64,000 nt of DNA from Adiantum capillus-veneris (GCA_014529385.2 CM043969.1:25067946-25131945), one strand, 5' to 3'; positions 43,453 through 55,679 are shown, counted from the first letter of the stretch. Made by a program: numbers and translations. Notes: a model not told the origin generated them from the sequence alone.

Positions 43453-43776
43453 CTCTTTAGGGGGAGTGCAAATAATTAGGTTAGGGTTCCTTATGTTTTT
43501 TTTTTTGTTCAATAAGTGTTGGTACCTTTTTCCACTAATGTGCCTTCTGGAGGTATTCCTTTTGTTTCCTAGTGTGTATAGGAGCGTGTTGCTATTGATA
43601 GGATTTGGACCTTCATGGAACCTTTCGCTCGTTCACACTTCAAATCAAGTGCGACCATCAACACAAACAGGTGTTTTATGTCCATTAGCATTGCCCTTAT
43701 CTTTTTGCATCCATGTTTGTCTGCTTTGATTGTGATTGGTAGCATAATATTCAGCGCATTTGCTTAGTATCAAACA

Positions 43777-44795
43777 TTTAATTCAATGTAATGTTTTGTC
43801 ATAATCACTTGTCTCGGTTTAAAAATCAAGCGGTCCAACTAAGCTAGTTTAACCAAGCTAGGTATTAGAAATCTTCTCTTAATACCATGGGGAATGCCTT
43901 CCTAATAAACAATGGTTACTTAGGTTCTTAATCCGATTTACGCAGCATTGTGTGAAATGTACTAGGGCTTAACCCTATTGACCTTTAGCTTAAGTATTAT
44001 AAAGGGAGTTTACTAATGTGATGAGCCTGGGGAGGGTAACAGTGTTATATGACCCCCCAAAGTTACAAAATTAAAATGCTGAAAATGAACAAACAAAAAA
44101 TCAAAGTGCCACAATGTAAAATTTTAAGCTGGAAGAGAAATCCCTGCTTAAATTGGTACTTCACTCACATGTATCGCCTATGGTACTAGAGCCCTAGAGG
44201 TTCCCAGTGTGGGCGCTTTTCCTTGAAAAGCAAAAAACCCAAGGCATACAAAATAAGCACACACATCAAAATTGAATCAATGTGAAAAGACTTTGGGGGG
44301 TCAAAGAAAAGGTAATCAGTCAGGCGATGACTTCATGAGAAATTCCTTTTATCGTAGCTTAACTACAAGGTCTTCTAGGTATAGCCTCTAGTCAGCCCTC
44401 GAACATCAAATACTTGGCTCTCGCGATTAAACAACTTAATTGACCAGAAAAAATTGAGAAGTTACCCATGGTATTAATAGTCGAGCTCTAGTGCCTTTTG
44501 ACCGTTAAATTAGCGACCCCGGACTTGTTTAATTTTTTACCTTTACATCTGTTTATGCATTTGATTATATTGCAATTTAATGTTTATTGCTGACAAATTG
44601 TCTAAAATTCTGTTACCAATCACTTTGTCTGTCTATTGCATATGATTTTTAATTGTATATGAGAATGCAATTACTGAGGCAATGTTGTTTGATTTTGCAG
44701 TGATTGAAGAAGGCTACGCACATCCATGTCGACTGCTCTCCCATCTCGACGAACGAGCTTCAACTGGATAGCTTCCAAGGACGGAATCTACATCA
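43777..44795 (+). other. 3' non-coding region of element A
   Basis: No ORF. It contains a block (44090-44260) conserved in inverted orientation at 59400-59580. A TTTTGCAG/TGATTG splice-acceptor-like site lies near 44700. It ends in the polypurine tract of A's 3' LTR. Confidence 0.5.
44090..44260 (+). other. Conserved non-coding block upstream of a polypurine tract
   Basis: Shared phrases with 59400-59580 (-): AAGCTGGAAGAGAAATCC, CCTATGGTACTAGAG, CCTAGAGGTTCCCAGTGTGG, then a short hairpin (GCTTTTC...GAAAAGC). It lies ~550 bp before the 3' LTR of A, and the other copy ~500 bp before the LTR of H, in the same orientation relative to each element. Confidence 0.6.
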
Positions 44796-44807
44796 GGAAG
44801 GGGGGCA
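44796..44807 (+). other. Polypurine tract of element A
   Basis: aggaaggggggca directly before TGTTAACC. It marks the following LTR as a 3' LTR on the plus strand. Confidence 0.75.
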
Positions 44808-45332
44808 TGTTAACCCTCACGGCACACGGACACCCTATGATCTATAAACGTTGTATTATTTAGAGTCAGGTACCGGGCTTGTGGGACCAATAGGAACAGG
44901 GTAAGGGTGATCGCCGATGACATGCGCACTCTAACGGGAATATTCAATGAGTTAGTTGGCTAAGTATGGGCGCCCAAGTGTGAATGGGGTGAGCTCATAT
45001 AAAAGCCACTAAACCTAATTTTTACTCATTCTCTCATTGTGCAATAGAAGCTGCTCTTGCTCCATCTCCTTGTGTGTGTGTGTACGTGTGAGAGAAGAGA
45101 GTGTGAGAGTGTGTGTGTGATCGAGCGTTGCGACGGCACGACGGCGGCGAGGCGGTTGAGCGCGGCGTAGCGGCGTCTCCCTCTTCTTCACGGCGCGGGA
45201 ATCCTTCATTCGCAACTACGCAGGAAGGTGAGTGACACACCATTCTTCCTTGTGAGCTTGTCTGTTGTATGACTGTGTGCTAGGAGCCTTTGTGGCTCGC
45301 ACACGGCGCGTAGCAAGTCCCTAGCATTGACA
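44808..45332 (+). repeat. 3' LTR of element A (525 bp)
   Basis: Inverted near-identical partner of 34492-35042, TGTTAACC...ATTGACA, TATA box 44998-45004. It is followed by GAGTC, the same 5-mer that precedes the 5' LTR in element direction. It is shorter mainly by microsatellite loss (GT/GA runs at 45074-45118). Confidence 0.9.
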
Positions 45333-45513
45333 GAGTCGCCTTCTACCAAAGGATCTACCAAAGATCTGTCCAAAGGCCGCTGTCTCATGTAAGTATTGTG
45401 ACATAAAGCATGAGTGTAACTCCAGCCAAAATTCTGAGGGGCCAAACAATGAAGATTTCGTCAAGGACTCTGAAGCACTCTCTTTGGAAAAGATGCTCTA
45501 TGATGGTACATGA
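45333..45513 (+). CDS. Last 59 codons of element C pol
   Basis: Joined to the minus-strand pol at 35043 through the shared GAGTC, the frame continues KPYLS | RLLPKDLPK ... SLEKMLYDGT and stops at TGA 45511-45513. A 59-codon open frame exactly in phase is good evidence that this is the displaced pol end. The tail has a CKYCDIKHEC motif (a C-x2-C...C pattern). Confidence 0.8.
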
Positions 45514-45541
45514 ATATACCATCATCCTGGGGGAGGGCTAA
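45514..45541 (+). other. Polypurine tract of element C
   Basis: The purine run gggggaggg sits near 45528-45537, followed by CTAA and then TGATAGCC, the LTR start. Confidence 0.55.
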
Positions 45542-47261
45542 TGATAGCCGTTTTTCGGCTCTCCATAATTGCCATAGTAAGTTACTCCACCCTACCAAAT
45601 TCACCCAAACGCTATGGCTATCCCTACCATTTCACTGTACATAGGCGTGTGTGAGTTAGGGGGCTTTTCCGATATCTTCTTAAAAACCCTCAGCTAGCTA
45701 GTCACTGGGCTAGTTGAGCCAAAAAAATAAAATAAAATAAAATAAAATTATATTATGGCCTCTTTGTGTGTAAATATTTCATTGTATATATGGCCTAAAT
45801 ATAGGGATTTTTTATAATTATTTTGGTATTTTATTTAAATATTTCTACTTAGGTGTGTGTTTTATTAAACCTATGTACACCTTCTTTCATCCTCTTACAC
45901 CATAATTATATTTTTTGCCAATATGTACATACTCTAACCTCATATTTTTCCTTTATACAAATCACTCCCACATTTTCACCCTCACCCTCGTGAAAACAAA
46001 AAATTAATTTCTACTCATTGGTTACGTTTATTATATTATTTACTTGCATACCTTTTCCTCTTTCACCCAAAATAATTCAAGGAGGGACCATATCATATGA
46101 TTCCAATATCTTTCCATATCCATAACTCCTCCATATTTTTATTATTATTTTTACTCATTATTCTAACACCATGTGCTCATTGAGCTAAAGTCCATGAATA
46201 GTCCATACACTAGTCCCACCATGTATATATTTCTTTATTCACCAATAATCCTCCTCCATGCATGGGTCAAGGGAAACTTGGATGCTTTGTATTATAATAT
46301 GACAAAGGAGGGGCTCACTCTTGGATGCATTGTACAAATTCAACAAAGGAGGGGGCCACTAAAAGACTTTTGCAGGCATAAAAACAGGCTTTTTGGTGAG
46401 AATTTTGGCACCTATCTCCACTCCAAATTTGGAGCGGTGGTCAAAAGAGAAAATGTAGCCCACGCTTTGAATAATCACCTCAAATTGTTTCATGATTTTT
46501 GGAGCTACCAGCGGTGAACTATGATTTTTTGAGTGGACCCTAGTCTGCCCACTTTTCTCACAAGTAGCCCTTAGTCTTCTCCCACCCTCTTCACCATTAC
46601 CCTTCTCTCTCATCCCTATAGTTCTTTTATGAACCTCTACATACATACACCCTCTCCATGTCTCTCTCTATTGCTTCTATGTTACAATTTCATTTACCTC
46701 TCCTAAAAATATCTAAAATTCAGCATCTTAACCATGATAACTTTTGCAAATTGAGGATTTTTCATCAACAAATCCTCTTTTCATCGTGGTGGTCAACGGT
46801 GGCGGCGGCGTAAAGAAGCGAAGAAGAAGAAGAAGACCAGCGGTCATTTTTTCCACAATCTACACAAAGGTGAGTTCAAGCTTCTTCAAAGCTTCACCAT
46901 CTCAATGATTCTCTTTTAATTCACCCTCTTCCTTCATCAAATCAACTCATCCTACCCATTGTAAATGTATCACTAACAATTCTAGTGATTATTACCACTA
47001 ACAACTAACTTCTCTTGTAAAAATGCACCCACACTATCAACATATGGAGTAGGCAACCGCACAAGTAAACCAAATTCACTCACTCCCATGGAATTTTCTC
47101 TCCTTTCACCACATCAATAATTCTCTTACTTGAGCCCACATCCATGTGACTCAAGAGAAAAGAGAGACCCCATTCTCATTTGAAATTCATAAAAATTCAT
47201 AATCCTTGATCTTTCCTAATAAAATTGATTAGGCTTAATCCTAATCAAGGCTTCTAAAACC

Positions 47262-47269
47262 TATAAATA
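47262..47269 (+). promoter_or_regulatory. TATA box of element C LTR
   Basis: TATAAATA in AAACCTATAAATAGAACC, a textbook plant TATA context, ~840 bp before the LTR end. Confidence 0.6.
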
Positions 47270-47766
47270 GAACCCATTCCTCCTTGTAAAAGACATCACT
47301 ATACCATTGCACACTAGATTGAGCGTACCACACGCCAGTTCTATCTTGGTTGTAAAGAGAGAGTAAGCTTTCTATACACCATCACCTTGGTGCATAGAAA
47401 AGCTTGAGCTAGTTTGAGTGAGTGCGAGTAGAAGATATTCTTCCTACCATTGTTGTATCTACCCCAACATCGATGAATTGGTAGTTTTGGGTGCAATTCA
47501 TTTCCAAAGGCTCACGCTTCTCCTCCAATTTGGCTTGGCAAACTCATTCCGCTTCATAAGGTGACTTGTTTCATTGAAGGTTCTTGTTTTGTTTCTTGTG
47601 ATTCATTGGCTATTGTTTGGCTACCATTGTAAGAGGGTGGATGGTGAGAGGGATCCCATAACCCTAAGACAATGTGCTAGTGATTCTATAACCAAATCTT
47701 GTCACTTGATTCCGCAAGCTCTAAGTTCCTTTTGTGAAAAATATAAAGTTGAAGCTAAGTTATACA

Positions 47767-47770
<4 letters not shown>

Positions 47771-47843
<73 letters not shown>
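47771..47843 (+). repeat. (CT)n microsatellite in LTR of C
   Basis: About 36 CT units; the 5' LTR partner has about 24 at 41049-41097. Confidence 0.95.
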
Positions 47844-47846
<3 letters not shown>

Positions 47847-48105
47847 TTTTAGTGTGTGAGAGTGTTCCATTGGTGTTAGGGTTAGTGTAAATTCCTTGCT
47901 TGTTTGTGGGTTGCTCTAACGATTCTCCTCTTTTGCGTCCTAGTTCGCTCTTAAACTAGGTGGTGCCCCTTGTGTAGTTGGGATTTGGCTGTGGGTTTGT
48001 TGTTTTGGTTTGTGTTGTGTTGTGCCGCAGCCCCATTGAGCAGCACGGAAGCCTTGAAGGGTGTCTAGAGGTTGCTCTTCTTGTTGCCCGCCCCGGACCG
48101 CCTCA

Positions 48106-48599
48106 ATATATTTGGCAATAAGTTGATATATGCTCACAGTTTGAGTTTGGCAACAATGAACTATGATGTATCCATGTCTGTGTAATTGTGCAAGCCACAT
48201 CTAGCAGTAGCTCACAAGGTTCAGAGTGTCATTGAATCCAAGGGCTTATCAATCTATTTTTTTGATATGCATGCATGGCATGCAAATAAGATGGTAGTAC
48301 ATAGACTCCCTCATCCTTTACGCTTCCGCAATAAGATTAGCTACTGTGTCCAAGAATATTTTAGATGGGATTTTAATTGTTGTATATGTATATAGAAGTG
48401 AGCACTTTCCATCATTGGCTCTATGCATAAGGTGCAGCCAATCCCAATGACGATTTCTATGGGTAGCAACTAGGCATGGTCAAGCTATCAAGCAATTGAT
48501 TCACGAGAAGACATCAATACATTAAGAGACCCTCCATGCAGGTAGTCTCTTCTATAAACACCCAGTAAAGTCTAGTATGACTATTTTCTTTGGGGATAT
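48106..48599. other. Flank of element C, no gene seen
   Basis: The 5 bp after the LTR are ATATA, the presumed target duplicate. No supported feature before the gag remnant. Confidence 0.35.
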
Positions 48600-50130
48600 T
48601 TGACATATTTATCCTCTATTCATGAAGAAAGAAGATTATGTCATGACCTAGTTGTAAACAAGGTTTCCCAAAAACTTTTGCACTTGCAATATCAATTTGA
48701 GAATGAGCAAGGTGCTCAAATACATAAAGATGGTATGGATCGTTACTACGTTAAAATTGAAGAGAGACCTAGTGAGCTTAATCTCGTAGTGCCCGTAGAT
48801 TATAGTGGCGATGTTTACTTTGATGAAGGGGGAACCATGTATATTGTTGTGCTTAATCATTTTATTGTGGACAAGTGGAGACTAATAGGCACCAAAGAAA
48901 AAGTTGTCGTAGAGCCTGAAGAGAAGCCGCCTAAGCTGAATATTCCAAATGCCAAGCTTAGACGAGTAAATGTGGCTACACATGTTAACACCAAAAACAT
49001 GCATGTGGGCTTATATAAGTATGATAACGGAGAGCAAAAACTCTATTATAGATGCAAGGAGCCAAATGTGAGAGAGTTAACTAAGCAAAAATACTGGTAC
49101 ATACTTACATTTGAGGTTGATAGAGATACACAAATAATCATGTTAGAGAAGTATGGTCGGAAATATTCAACAATGAACCGTAATGAGCGCGAGAGATATA
49201 CGTACTTTGGGGGCCAATTCCATTAGTACTATGTCACCCCTAGTGTACTTAGACCTACAGTCTCAAAAACCACAAAAGTGGAAACTACAAGAGCAAATCG
49301 TCTGAAGTCTCATGTGGAAGAGTAATTCAATCAACCGCATCCTTTAATGACATGACTGATGGGATCCCTAGATTCTTGGGTTCCTATGTCTACACATCAT
49401 TGAGGTAGTGATATTGCAAAGATGGTATTCAACATGAGGGTGCTAGAAATAAAAACTGAAAGCCGAGATGTGAGAAACGAAGGAAGAGAAACTGATTGAA
49501 CCCCTTCCAAAGCACCTATTAGTGGATATGAGACGAGGGATATAATGGTGGGATAACCTCAAATGATGAGGATGGTTGCAAAAATTATAAAAATGTGACC
49601 CTCTCAAGTGGCTAAGTGTGTGCCAAAGAAGTACAACTGGTTGGGAGATTCATATGCTCATGCCTCGATTTTTAAGAAAGTCTTGAGAGCAGAGCAAATA
49701 GAAGTCTTCCATACACAGTACGAGGGATTTGGATTGACACTAGAGGGAACGACATTCACTTGGTTTCAGCCACTAACTAGTAGAGATTTCCTATACATTG
49801 GTCAACTCTTATGAGAGTTTGCAAAGGAATTCTCTAAGAGGGGAATCAAGCACAACACGGTTTCTCATATCTATGCCTTCAATCAGAAAGAAAATGAAAA
49901 AATGAAGGAAGCTTCACTTTGTTTCAAGAAATGAATCAAACGATCTCCAGTGCGAGAGTTACCACACAATGATCACCTACCATTTCTCTTTATTGAGGGC
50001 TTGAAAAACAAAACTCTCAAAAAGGACTTCCACTTAATAGCATGCACAACATTTGAACAAGTAAGTAGGGAAACCTTGTACCTGGTGGACAATGCAAAAC
50101 ATACGGTGAGGTAACTGAGGATGTAGAGAC
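48600..50130 (+). pseudogene. Decayed gag of an element-1-type retrotransposon
   Basis: The first frame (48600-49226) contains LNIPNAKLRRVNV, GLYKYDNGEQKLYYRC and LEKYGRKYS, parallel to the N-terminal gag domain of element 1 (LYRYNDDNEVNLYRC; DKYGREY). After stops and frameshifts, 49600-50110 reads FKKVLRAEQIEVFHTQYEGFGL, GIKHNTVSHIYAFNQKENE and ETLYLVDNAKH, parallel to the capsid of element 1 (FRRVIRAEEVSDF; GIAHNAVSQIHRFKQKENE; EALYLVDNCEA). Many stops show that this is an older copy. The protein is extended ahead of the shared domain by about 100 residues. Confidence 0.75.
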
Positions 50131-50408
50131 CAATACTAATAGTGCCTCTTCTACCACCAGTGAGTCTACTACAAAGCATTGGAGAGGGGGAATGGGAAAC
50201 AAATCCGGTACACAAAACAATTGTATTTTCACCTTTAAACTTTCACAATTTCAATCCCAAACAGCTGACACACCCCAACAACACAAACCCGAGCTATTGG
50301 AGAAACCACAACCACTGTACCACACTTGATCCACTTACACACACCGTGCACCAGTACAAATTCTCTCTCACTCTCTCTTTGCACCACACAGGCAACAATT
50401 CGGGGGGA

Positions 50409-50465
<57 letters not shown>

Positions 50466-52079
50466 GATGTTGCACAATTGGGGGCAAAAACACAAACAGG
50501 TAGAGAAGAGGGGGGTGGGGGAGATCAACAACAAGAATAGAAAGGGTTCTGCCTATTTTTTCCTTCTAAATTGGTTACAATGTGCTCTCTCTTCTGCTTC
50601 CTTACTCTCTCCACAAGTCCTCCTCCCAAAATACAATTTTTTTTGTCCTATATGGGCATGGGTATAATCTCCTCTTCTAATTCTATCAAGCCCTCTCTTT
50701 TTGGCTTGCTTTTGTATGTGCAACTCCCTCTAATTGCGGCTATGGCTTGCCCTCCAAGCATAGGTGTGCACCATCCTCTAAGTGAGGCACTGACGGTGCG
50801 GTCGATGCTCTCACAACTTCTCCTCAAAAGATATGGCCGTGGGAATGGCCCCCTATAGGACTGGCCATGTCAGCAGGTTGACCGTGCTGCTTTGACCACT
50901 TTCACATTGTCGCCCACCAAAATTGGTGGTATCACCACCCATAACCACCGTCAACCACATTGAGTGCGGACACAGCAACACTGCACGCCACCCCCTTGAC
51001 CGTAGCTCCTGAGCAAGGGAGCTCCCTTTTCCCACTCAAATGCTTACCAATGGTGCCCCTTTTGGGATTTATACCACAAGGTCCACTGTCTTCACTCCAT
51101 ATGTGGGTTTAATACCTGCCCAATGGTGGCTCATCACTGACTGGGCCCCAATGGACTCCAAAGAACCTTTAAAAACTTCATTTCAAAAAAAAAATCCATG
51201 CACCTTCCACCCCTTGGAATTTGATACTCGGGGATCCCATGACCAAGCCTTAAAAATCCAATGGAATCCCTCATTTGTGGCTTTGAGTTGTGCTAGTATC
51301 TCCACCTTTTTATCTTTGCATCACCTTGAACAATGAGTATCAAAACTGCAAAAATCCTCAGATCCCTCCTGGCTAACAATCGTCGTTAATTTCAAGAGGT
51401 TGTAACTCAAGAATCGTAAGAAGTTGGGTGATCTGTCACTTACTGTGACCTTAACTTAGTACATAGAATACATACAAACCCTAGTGAGGCTCCAAAAACT
51501 TCCAGATGACACACCAAACAAGGCGACCAATCCGGCACAAAACTGACTAGCCCTCGTGAAATTTCATCTGCTAATATCTTGACATCTGGGATTCCAAATG
51601 ACGATTTGAAAAGACCAACATGCTCCACATGATGAGCACTTCAGGCCCAGATGCAAAAAATATCTTTGTCCACTTGGCATCACCTACCCTATCCAGATCT
51701 GCAATGCACTTTATCTTTAAACTTGAATAACTTACACTCTGTAGCTCCATTTGATGAGCAGTCTGGACCATCTTGTAGAGTATACTGAGGGTCACCTTTG
51801 GCAGTCTTTTTTTTTTCTTTGAACACTCCAAACATACACCTCTTGTCGGCACCATAACATAGTATCCTGGCCCTAAAAACCTCATAAGACATACATAGTC
51901 GGTGCTCCTTGCCTGCCCTTGATCTCTACAGTTGCCCCGTTACTTTGGCAATCCCTTGAGAGCCCGCACATTCCTGCTTTGCACTCTTTGTAGCACCGAA
52001 CAGCTTTGGTTGCACCATCATTGCCCAACCCTCTTCTTGAACATTCAATGTTCAACCAAAAAGGTGACTAAAGAAACTG
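50131..52079. other. Unassigned region with (AC)n microsatellite
   Basis: A 52-bp (AC)n run at 50413-50464. Apparent ORFs here are driven by the microsatellite or have no features. Nothing else is supported. Confidence 0.4.
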
Positions 52080-53547
52080 ACAAATTGAAAAATTGATAAA
52101 CATCGTGAGTAATCAAAAAATCCTATTGTATGTACAAAGTCTTATTTTTGGAAAATATAAATCCTGCTTAGGTTGGTTTCCCAAACCCTTCTATCAAAAC
52201 TTGATGCATTGTTGGCACCAACTCCCTTATAAAATAGAGCTTGAGAAGCACACCATTCACTCGATTCTTGAGAAGAGGACCATTCATCCACATCAACAAA
52301 TAAGTACCATTGGAAAAAACCTAATGGACCTTGTAGGGCCCTATCCACTTCTTCTTGAACTTCTTTTGAACGGTGAAATCCAGATAGCTTTCATACTTCA
52401 TTACCAAATCACCCTTCTCTATCTACTTTTTTGGCAAATGTCGGTTGAATGTACCTACTCTTTTCTCTTGCTAGTTCACATAAAAATCTAATGTTGCTTC
52501 TCAATCCATCTGCAAAGCTTCAAGACTTGTGATTTTTCCTGCAAAACATCTTGATGAAACTTGTCAGTCCACCGCATACCTTTTAGTGCACCTAGCAACA
52601 CATACACATGTAGCACCGCCTCCTTGCCATAAACTAACTCATAGTAAAGTTGATAGCCAATTTGTAAGAGTTCATGTATGCCCACAAGCATCTATCAAGA
52701 TTAGCTTCCCACTCCTCAACCTGTTTGTACATATACTTGGTGAGCATTTTGACTATCTATCCATTTGCACTCTCAACAAGACTGTTGCATTGTGGATGCT
52801 ATGGAGATGAAAACCTGTGTTGAATACCATACCTTTCCACTACTGCATGCACTAACTTGCTTCTAAACCCTTGACACTGATCAAAGATGAGCACCCAAGG
52901 CACTCCAAAGTGGCATCATATGCAATCATAAACAAACTGAGCAACTCAATGAGCATTTAACTCCTTCATTGATTTAGCCTCCACCCACCTGGTAAGATAA
53001 TCAATGGCCACCACAATGTACTTCTTACCGCTTGCAAACTTGGGCAACATACTAACATCACCTAATCCCCACTTTTCAAATGCATCATGAGCTATGATAG
53101 GCCCTTCTGGCTCGGCTATCAATTGCCTTTCACTTGGCATTGATGGCATGCGTTGCACCAGTAGTGCACATCCCATACAATGGAAGGCCACCAAAAACCA
53201 CCTCTTAAAATGAAAAACAATACATGATCTTTGCCTTGATTTCCACTTTCCTCATGACCTTGCTCCAGCACCATGCCAATCTTCTCTTTGTAAAGAACCC
53301 TCCTCAACACTCCATCTCGACCATATGTCATTAAATCCTCTCCTACCAGAGTGAACTTCCAAGCTTTTTGAACAATCGGTCTCTTTTGTAGTTTTAATAG
53401 CCCCTCTAAACATTGGCATGTACTCAATAAATCATCAACTTTCTTCAAAGTCTCATTATCTGCATACAAGTCCAATTTAGGAATTTTGGAAAAAATGCAC
53501 AAAAATGGGACAAATTTTTTGTGCCTACATTTTAATAATAAAGGCAT
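52080..53547 (-). pseudogene. Decayed gypsy integrase
   Basis: On the minus strand: a zinc domain remnant (EQGHEESGNQGKDH; CNACHQC), then the core FEKWGLGDVSMLP, VVAIDYLTRWVEAKS, a degenerate second motif (IFDQCQGF in place of SDNGPGF), SLVESANG (Glu region), LWAYMNSYKLAINF and YGKEAVLHV. At least one frameshift and several stops occur. It belongs to the same type as element C's integrase. Together with 57640-58112 it is probably one old element split by later DNA. Confidence 0.75.
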
Positions 53548-55679
53548 ACGGGGTGAGTTATTTTTGGGGAAGAACTAAGAATGAAGGCTCGAACCCCACA
53601 TAGATGGTTACGTTTCATGTACACACTCTTAAACAAAAAACCGAATGAGATTTTTTTTTAAAGAGGAACTAACCTAGGTATGCATGGGCGTTTTATGTGA
53701 AAGATGGAAAGGGACACTCGATCTTGAGGGGCCTGCCTTCTACCAGAGCTTGTATCTGATCAACAAAAAGAAAACTGAAACCATGATTGAGTGTAGAGTG
53801 CACTTAACATTAAGCATTAAGACCAAGTGTCATCACTTGAAACGGCGCACATAATAGTTCCCTGGCAAGGAGTGTCGTGTAGCTTGGAATTCAGGATGTT
53901 GTCCCCATGCCCTCTTAGCGTACACGATGTAAGTCATTTCCATAAAACTTTCTCTCTTCTCCTTCTGCTTCTTGCCTAGATTGACAAGCCTCCGCGGCAA
54001 ACTACGTTCCAAGCCCTACTTTGACGGCTCGCCGCAAGGGTGTAGAGATTCTTGCCACGTCACGGTTGTTTGTCACTATGGTGAGTGTCCAGTTGCAAGT
54101 GCGTATGCTTTAAATGAAGCCTACCCACCTTTGAGGGAGAGACAATGGAAGACTTCTTTTGAATGTAAAACTATTTGTGCTTGTTAAGGGATAAAGATGA
54201 GTTCCACTGTGTCAATAGAATACAACACAATCTAGTTTTGGACCACACCAATTTGTAATCTACATCTAAGGGATGCAATAGCTTGAGCTTCAGGTGGAGC
54301 CTTGAGACTCAAGGATTGTTCATATGAGTTGAAGTAGATGCTAGGCAAGGCTTGAGGTGCCAAAAACATACCTTGAGAGCCTCCTCGAACTTAAGTTTGA
54401 GTTGAGGCTTGAGATTTAAGGATTATTCGAATGAGTTCAAGTTGATGCCAGACGAGGCTTGAGGTGCTACCTTGAGAGCCTCCTCAAAATTAAGTTTGAG
54501 TTGAGGCTTGAGATAAAAACAAACCGTTAGTTATGATAAAAACAAATCGTTACTTATGACGGAGACTGATGGTCAAGTTGAAAGAAAACGTTAGTTTTGA
54601 AATTTGAAAACCACGAAGCCACGTAACACCTTGCGTCATCATCCGCACACCATAGCCATGGCTAATTTGGAACAGAGACCTTGCGATCCACACCAACGTG
54701 AATGTGTGGCATTTGCAACAGTATCACAGGTTGAAAGGTAGAGGTGCAGAGCGCAAGTTGAGCCAGACATATAGGCGGCAAGCTCAGTAGGTACACGAGC
54801 ATCCAATCCCAATCCAATAGGTGTGCCAAGCTGTGGCAAACTGTAGGCGATCAACTCTGCTTGACCAAGCTATACATGGAGCGAGCAAAGGAAGCGCAGG
54901 TGAATGCAGCTCAAGATTCTAGACCAAATCACAGCTCAAGATTGTAGGCCAAGCTACGCTTGGAGCGGGCATTCAATAAATGTTCAGGGAGTTCCCATGA
55001 GCTCCTCAAGCAGTGCTCCCAAGGTCTGCATTTTCCACAACATGCGGGTGTCATGTCATCGTCTTCAAAGCTTGGTTCAGGTTTAACATGAAGCTGAACC
55101 CTGACCTCCAAAAAGTTGCATGAGCCTCCCCAAACTATGGCATCTCACTTAGCGGCCCCTTCTTCACCGACATGCGACAATTACCTCTATGCTTGAGGTT
55201 TCCCTCTCCTCTGTTGGCCACATACAACGGTGCTCTACTATCATAGATCGTTACTTGTAGGCTCTTGATATTTTATTCATACAGATAATAGCAAGTCCTA
55301 AAGTTGGAGTAGGCTTTTCATATTCTACTGATAAGTTATAGCAAGTTCTAAAGTTCAATGCTTGCAGTGAATTTTGAGTGTTTGGCCTCCGGGATGTCCC
55401 TATCATTTCCTCTGGAAACTAATTTGCATGCATGATCTACCTCCTAAACAGTGAGGCCTAGCAGGAAGGATTGAGCTTATATGACACACCATAATTAGAG
55501 GAATGGAGAGCTCCACTTGTTGTCACAATGCAACCATGCATAGTTAAAATCATGCTTCAAAAGGGAAGGTTGCGGCCACAATATGCATCTCTTTAACTTA
55601 GGAAAGTGCTTTTCCGAAGGTTCTAGCTGGTTTAATTTTTATTTGCAGAGGGAACATGACCATTTCTAGGAGGCAATCC
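53548..55679. other. Unassigned region with a short tandem duplication
   Basis: No supported gene. At 54290-54520 a unit of about 110 bp (CTTGAGAGCCTCCTC..., AAGTTTGAGTTGAGGCTTGAGA) occurs two to three times. It shares its AACTTAAGTTTGAG core with the field at 55680-56600. Confidence 0.4.

Larger units (their letters stand above)
42805..43776 (+). repeat. Putative 3' LTR of fragment G containing an ORF
   Basis: Starts TGTTTG after the polypurine tract and ends CAAACA, giving 6-bp inverted ends and 972 bp. A TATA box is at 42884-42894. The boundary is deduced from these ends only, as no second copy is in the window. It contains the 140-codon ORF at 43030-43452. Confidence 0.5.
45542..48105 (+). 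repeat. 3' LTR of element C (2,564 bp)
   Basis: Starts TGATAGCC after a polypurine tract and ends CCGCCTCA. The right-hand 649 bp match the 5' LTR fragment at 40788-41410 (about 97% by eye). A TATA box (TATAAATA) is at 47262-47269. It contains (AAAAT)n at 45722-45750 and a 73-bp (CT)n at 47771-47843, 24 bp longer than in the 5' copy. The first 1.9 kb have no partner in the window. Short ORFs inside show no homology. Confidence 0.8.

Noticed and set aside
44140-44230. A tRNA or small structured RNA gene in the conserved block
   Set aside because: It contains GGTTCCC, but no matching A box, acceptor stem or cloverleaf could be drawn.
46173-46646. Overlapping ORFs on both strands inside the LTR of C
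   Set aside because: No conserved motif, and the region has no second copy to show frame conservation.
50142-50667. ORFs of ~100-130 codons on both strands around 50.2-50.6 kb
   Set aside because: They are created by the (AC)n run, which reads as His-Thr or Val-Cys repeats in all frames.
53972-54187. 71-codon ORF at 54 kb
   Set aside because: No start context, domain or homologue visible; expected by chance in this base composition.
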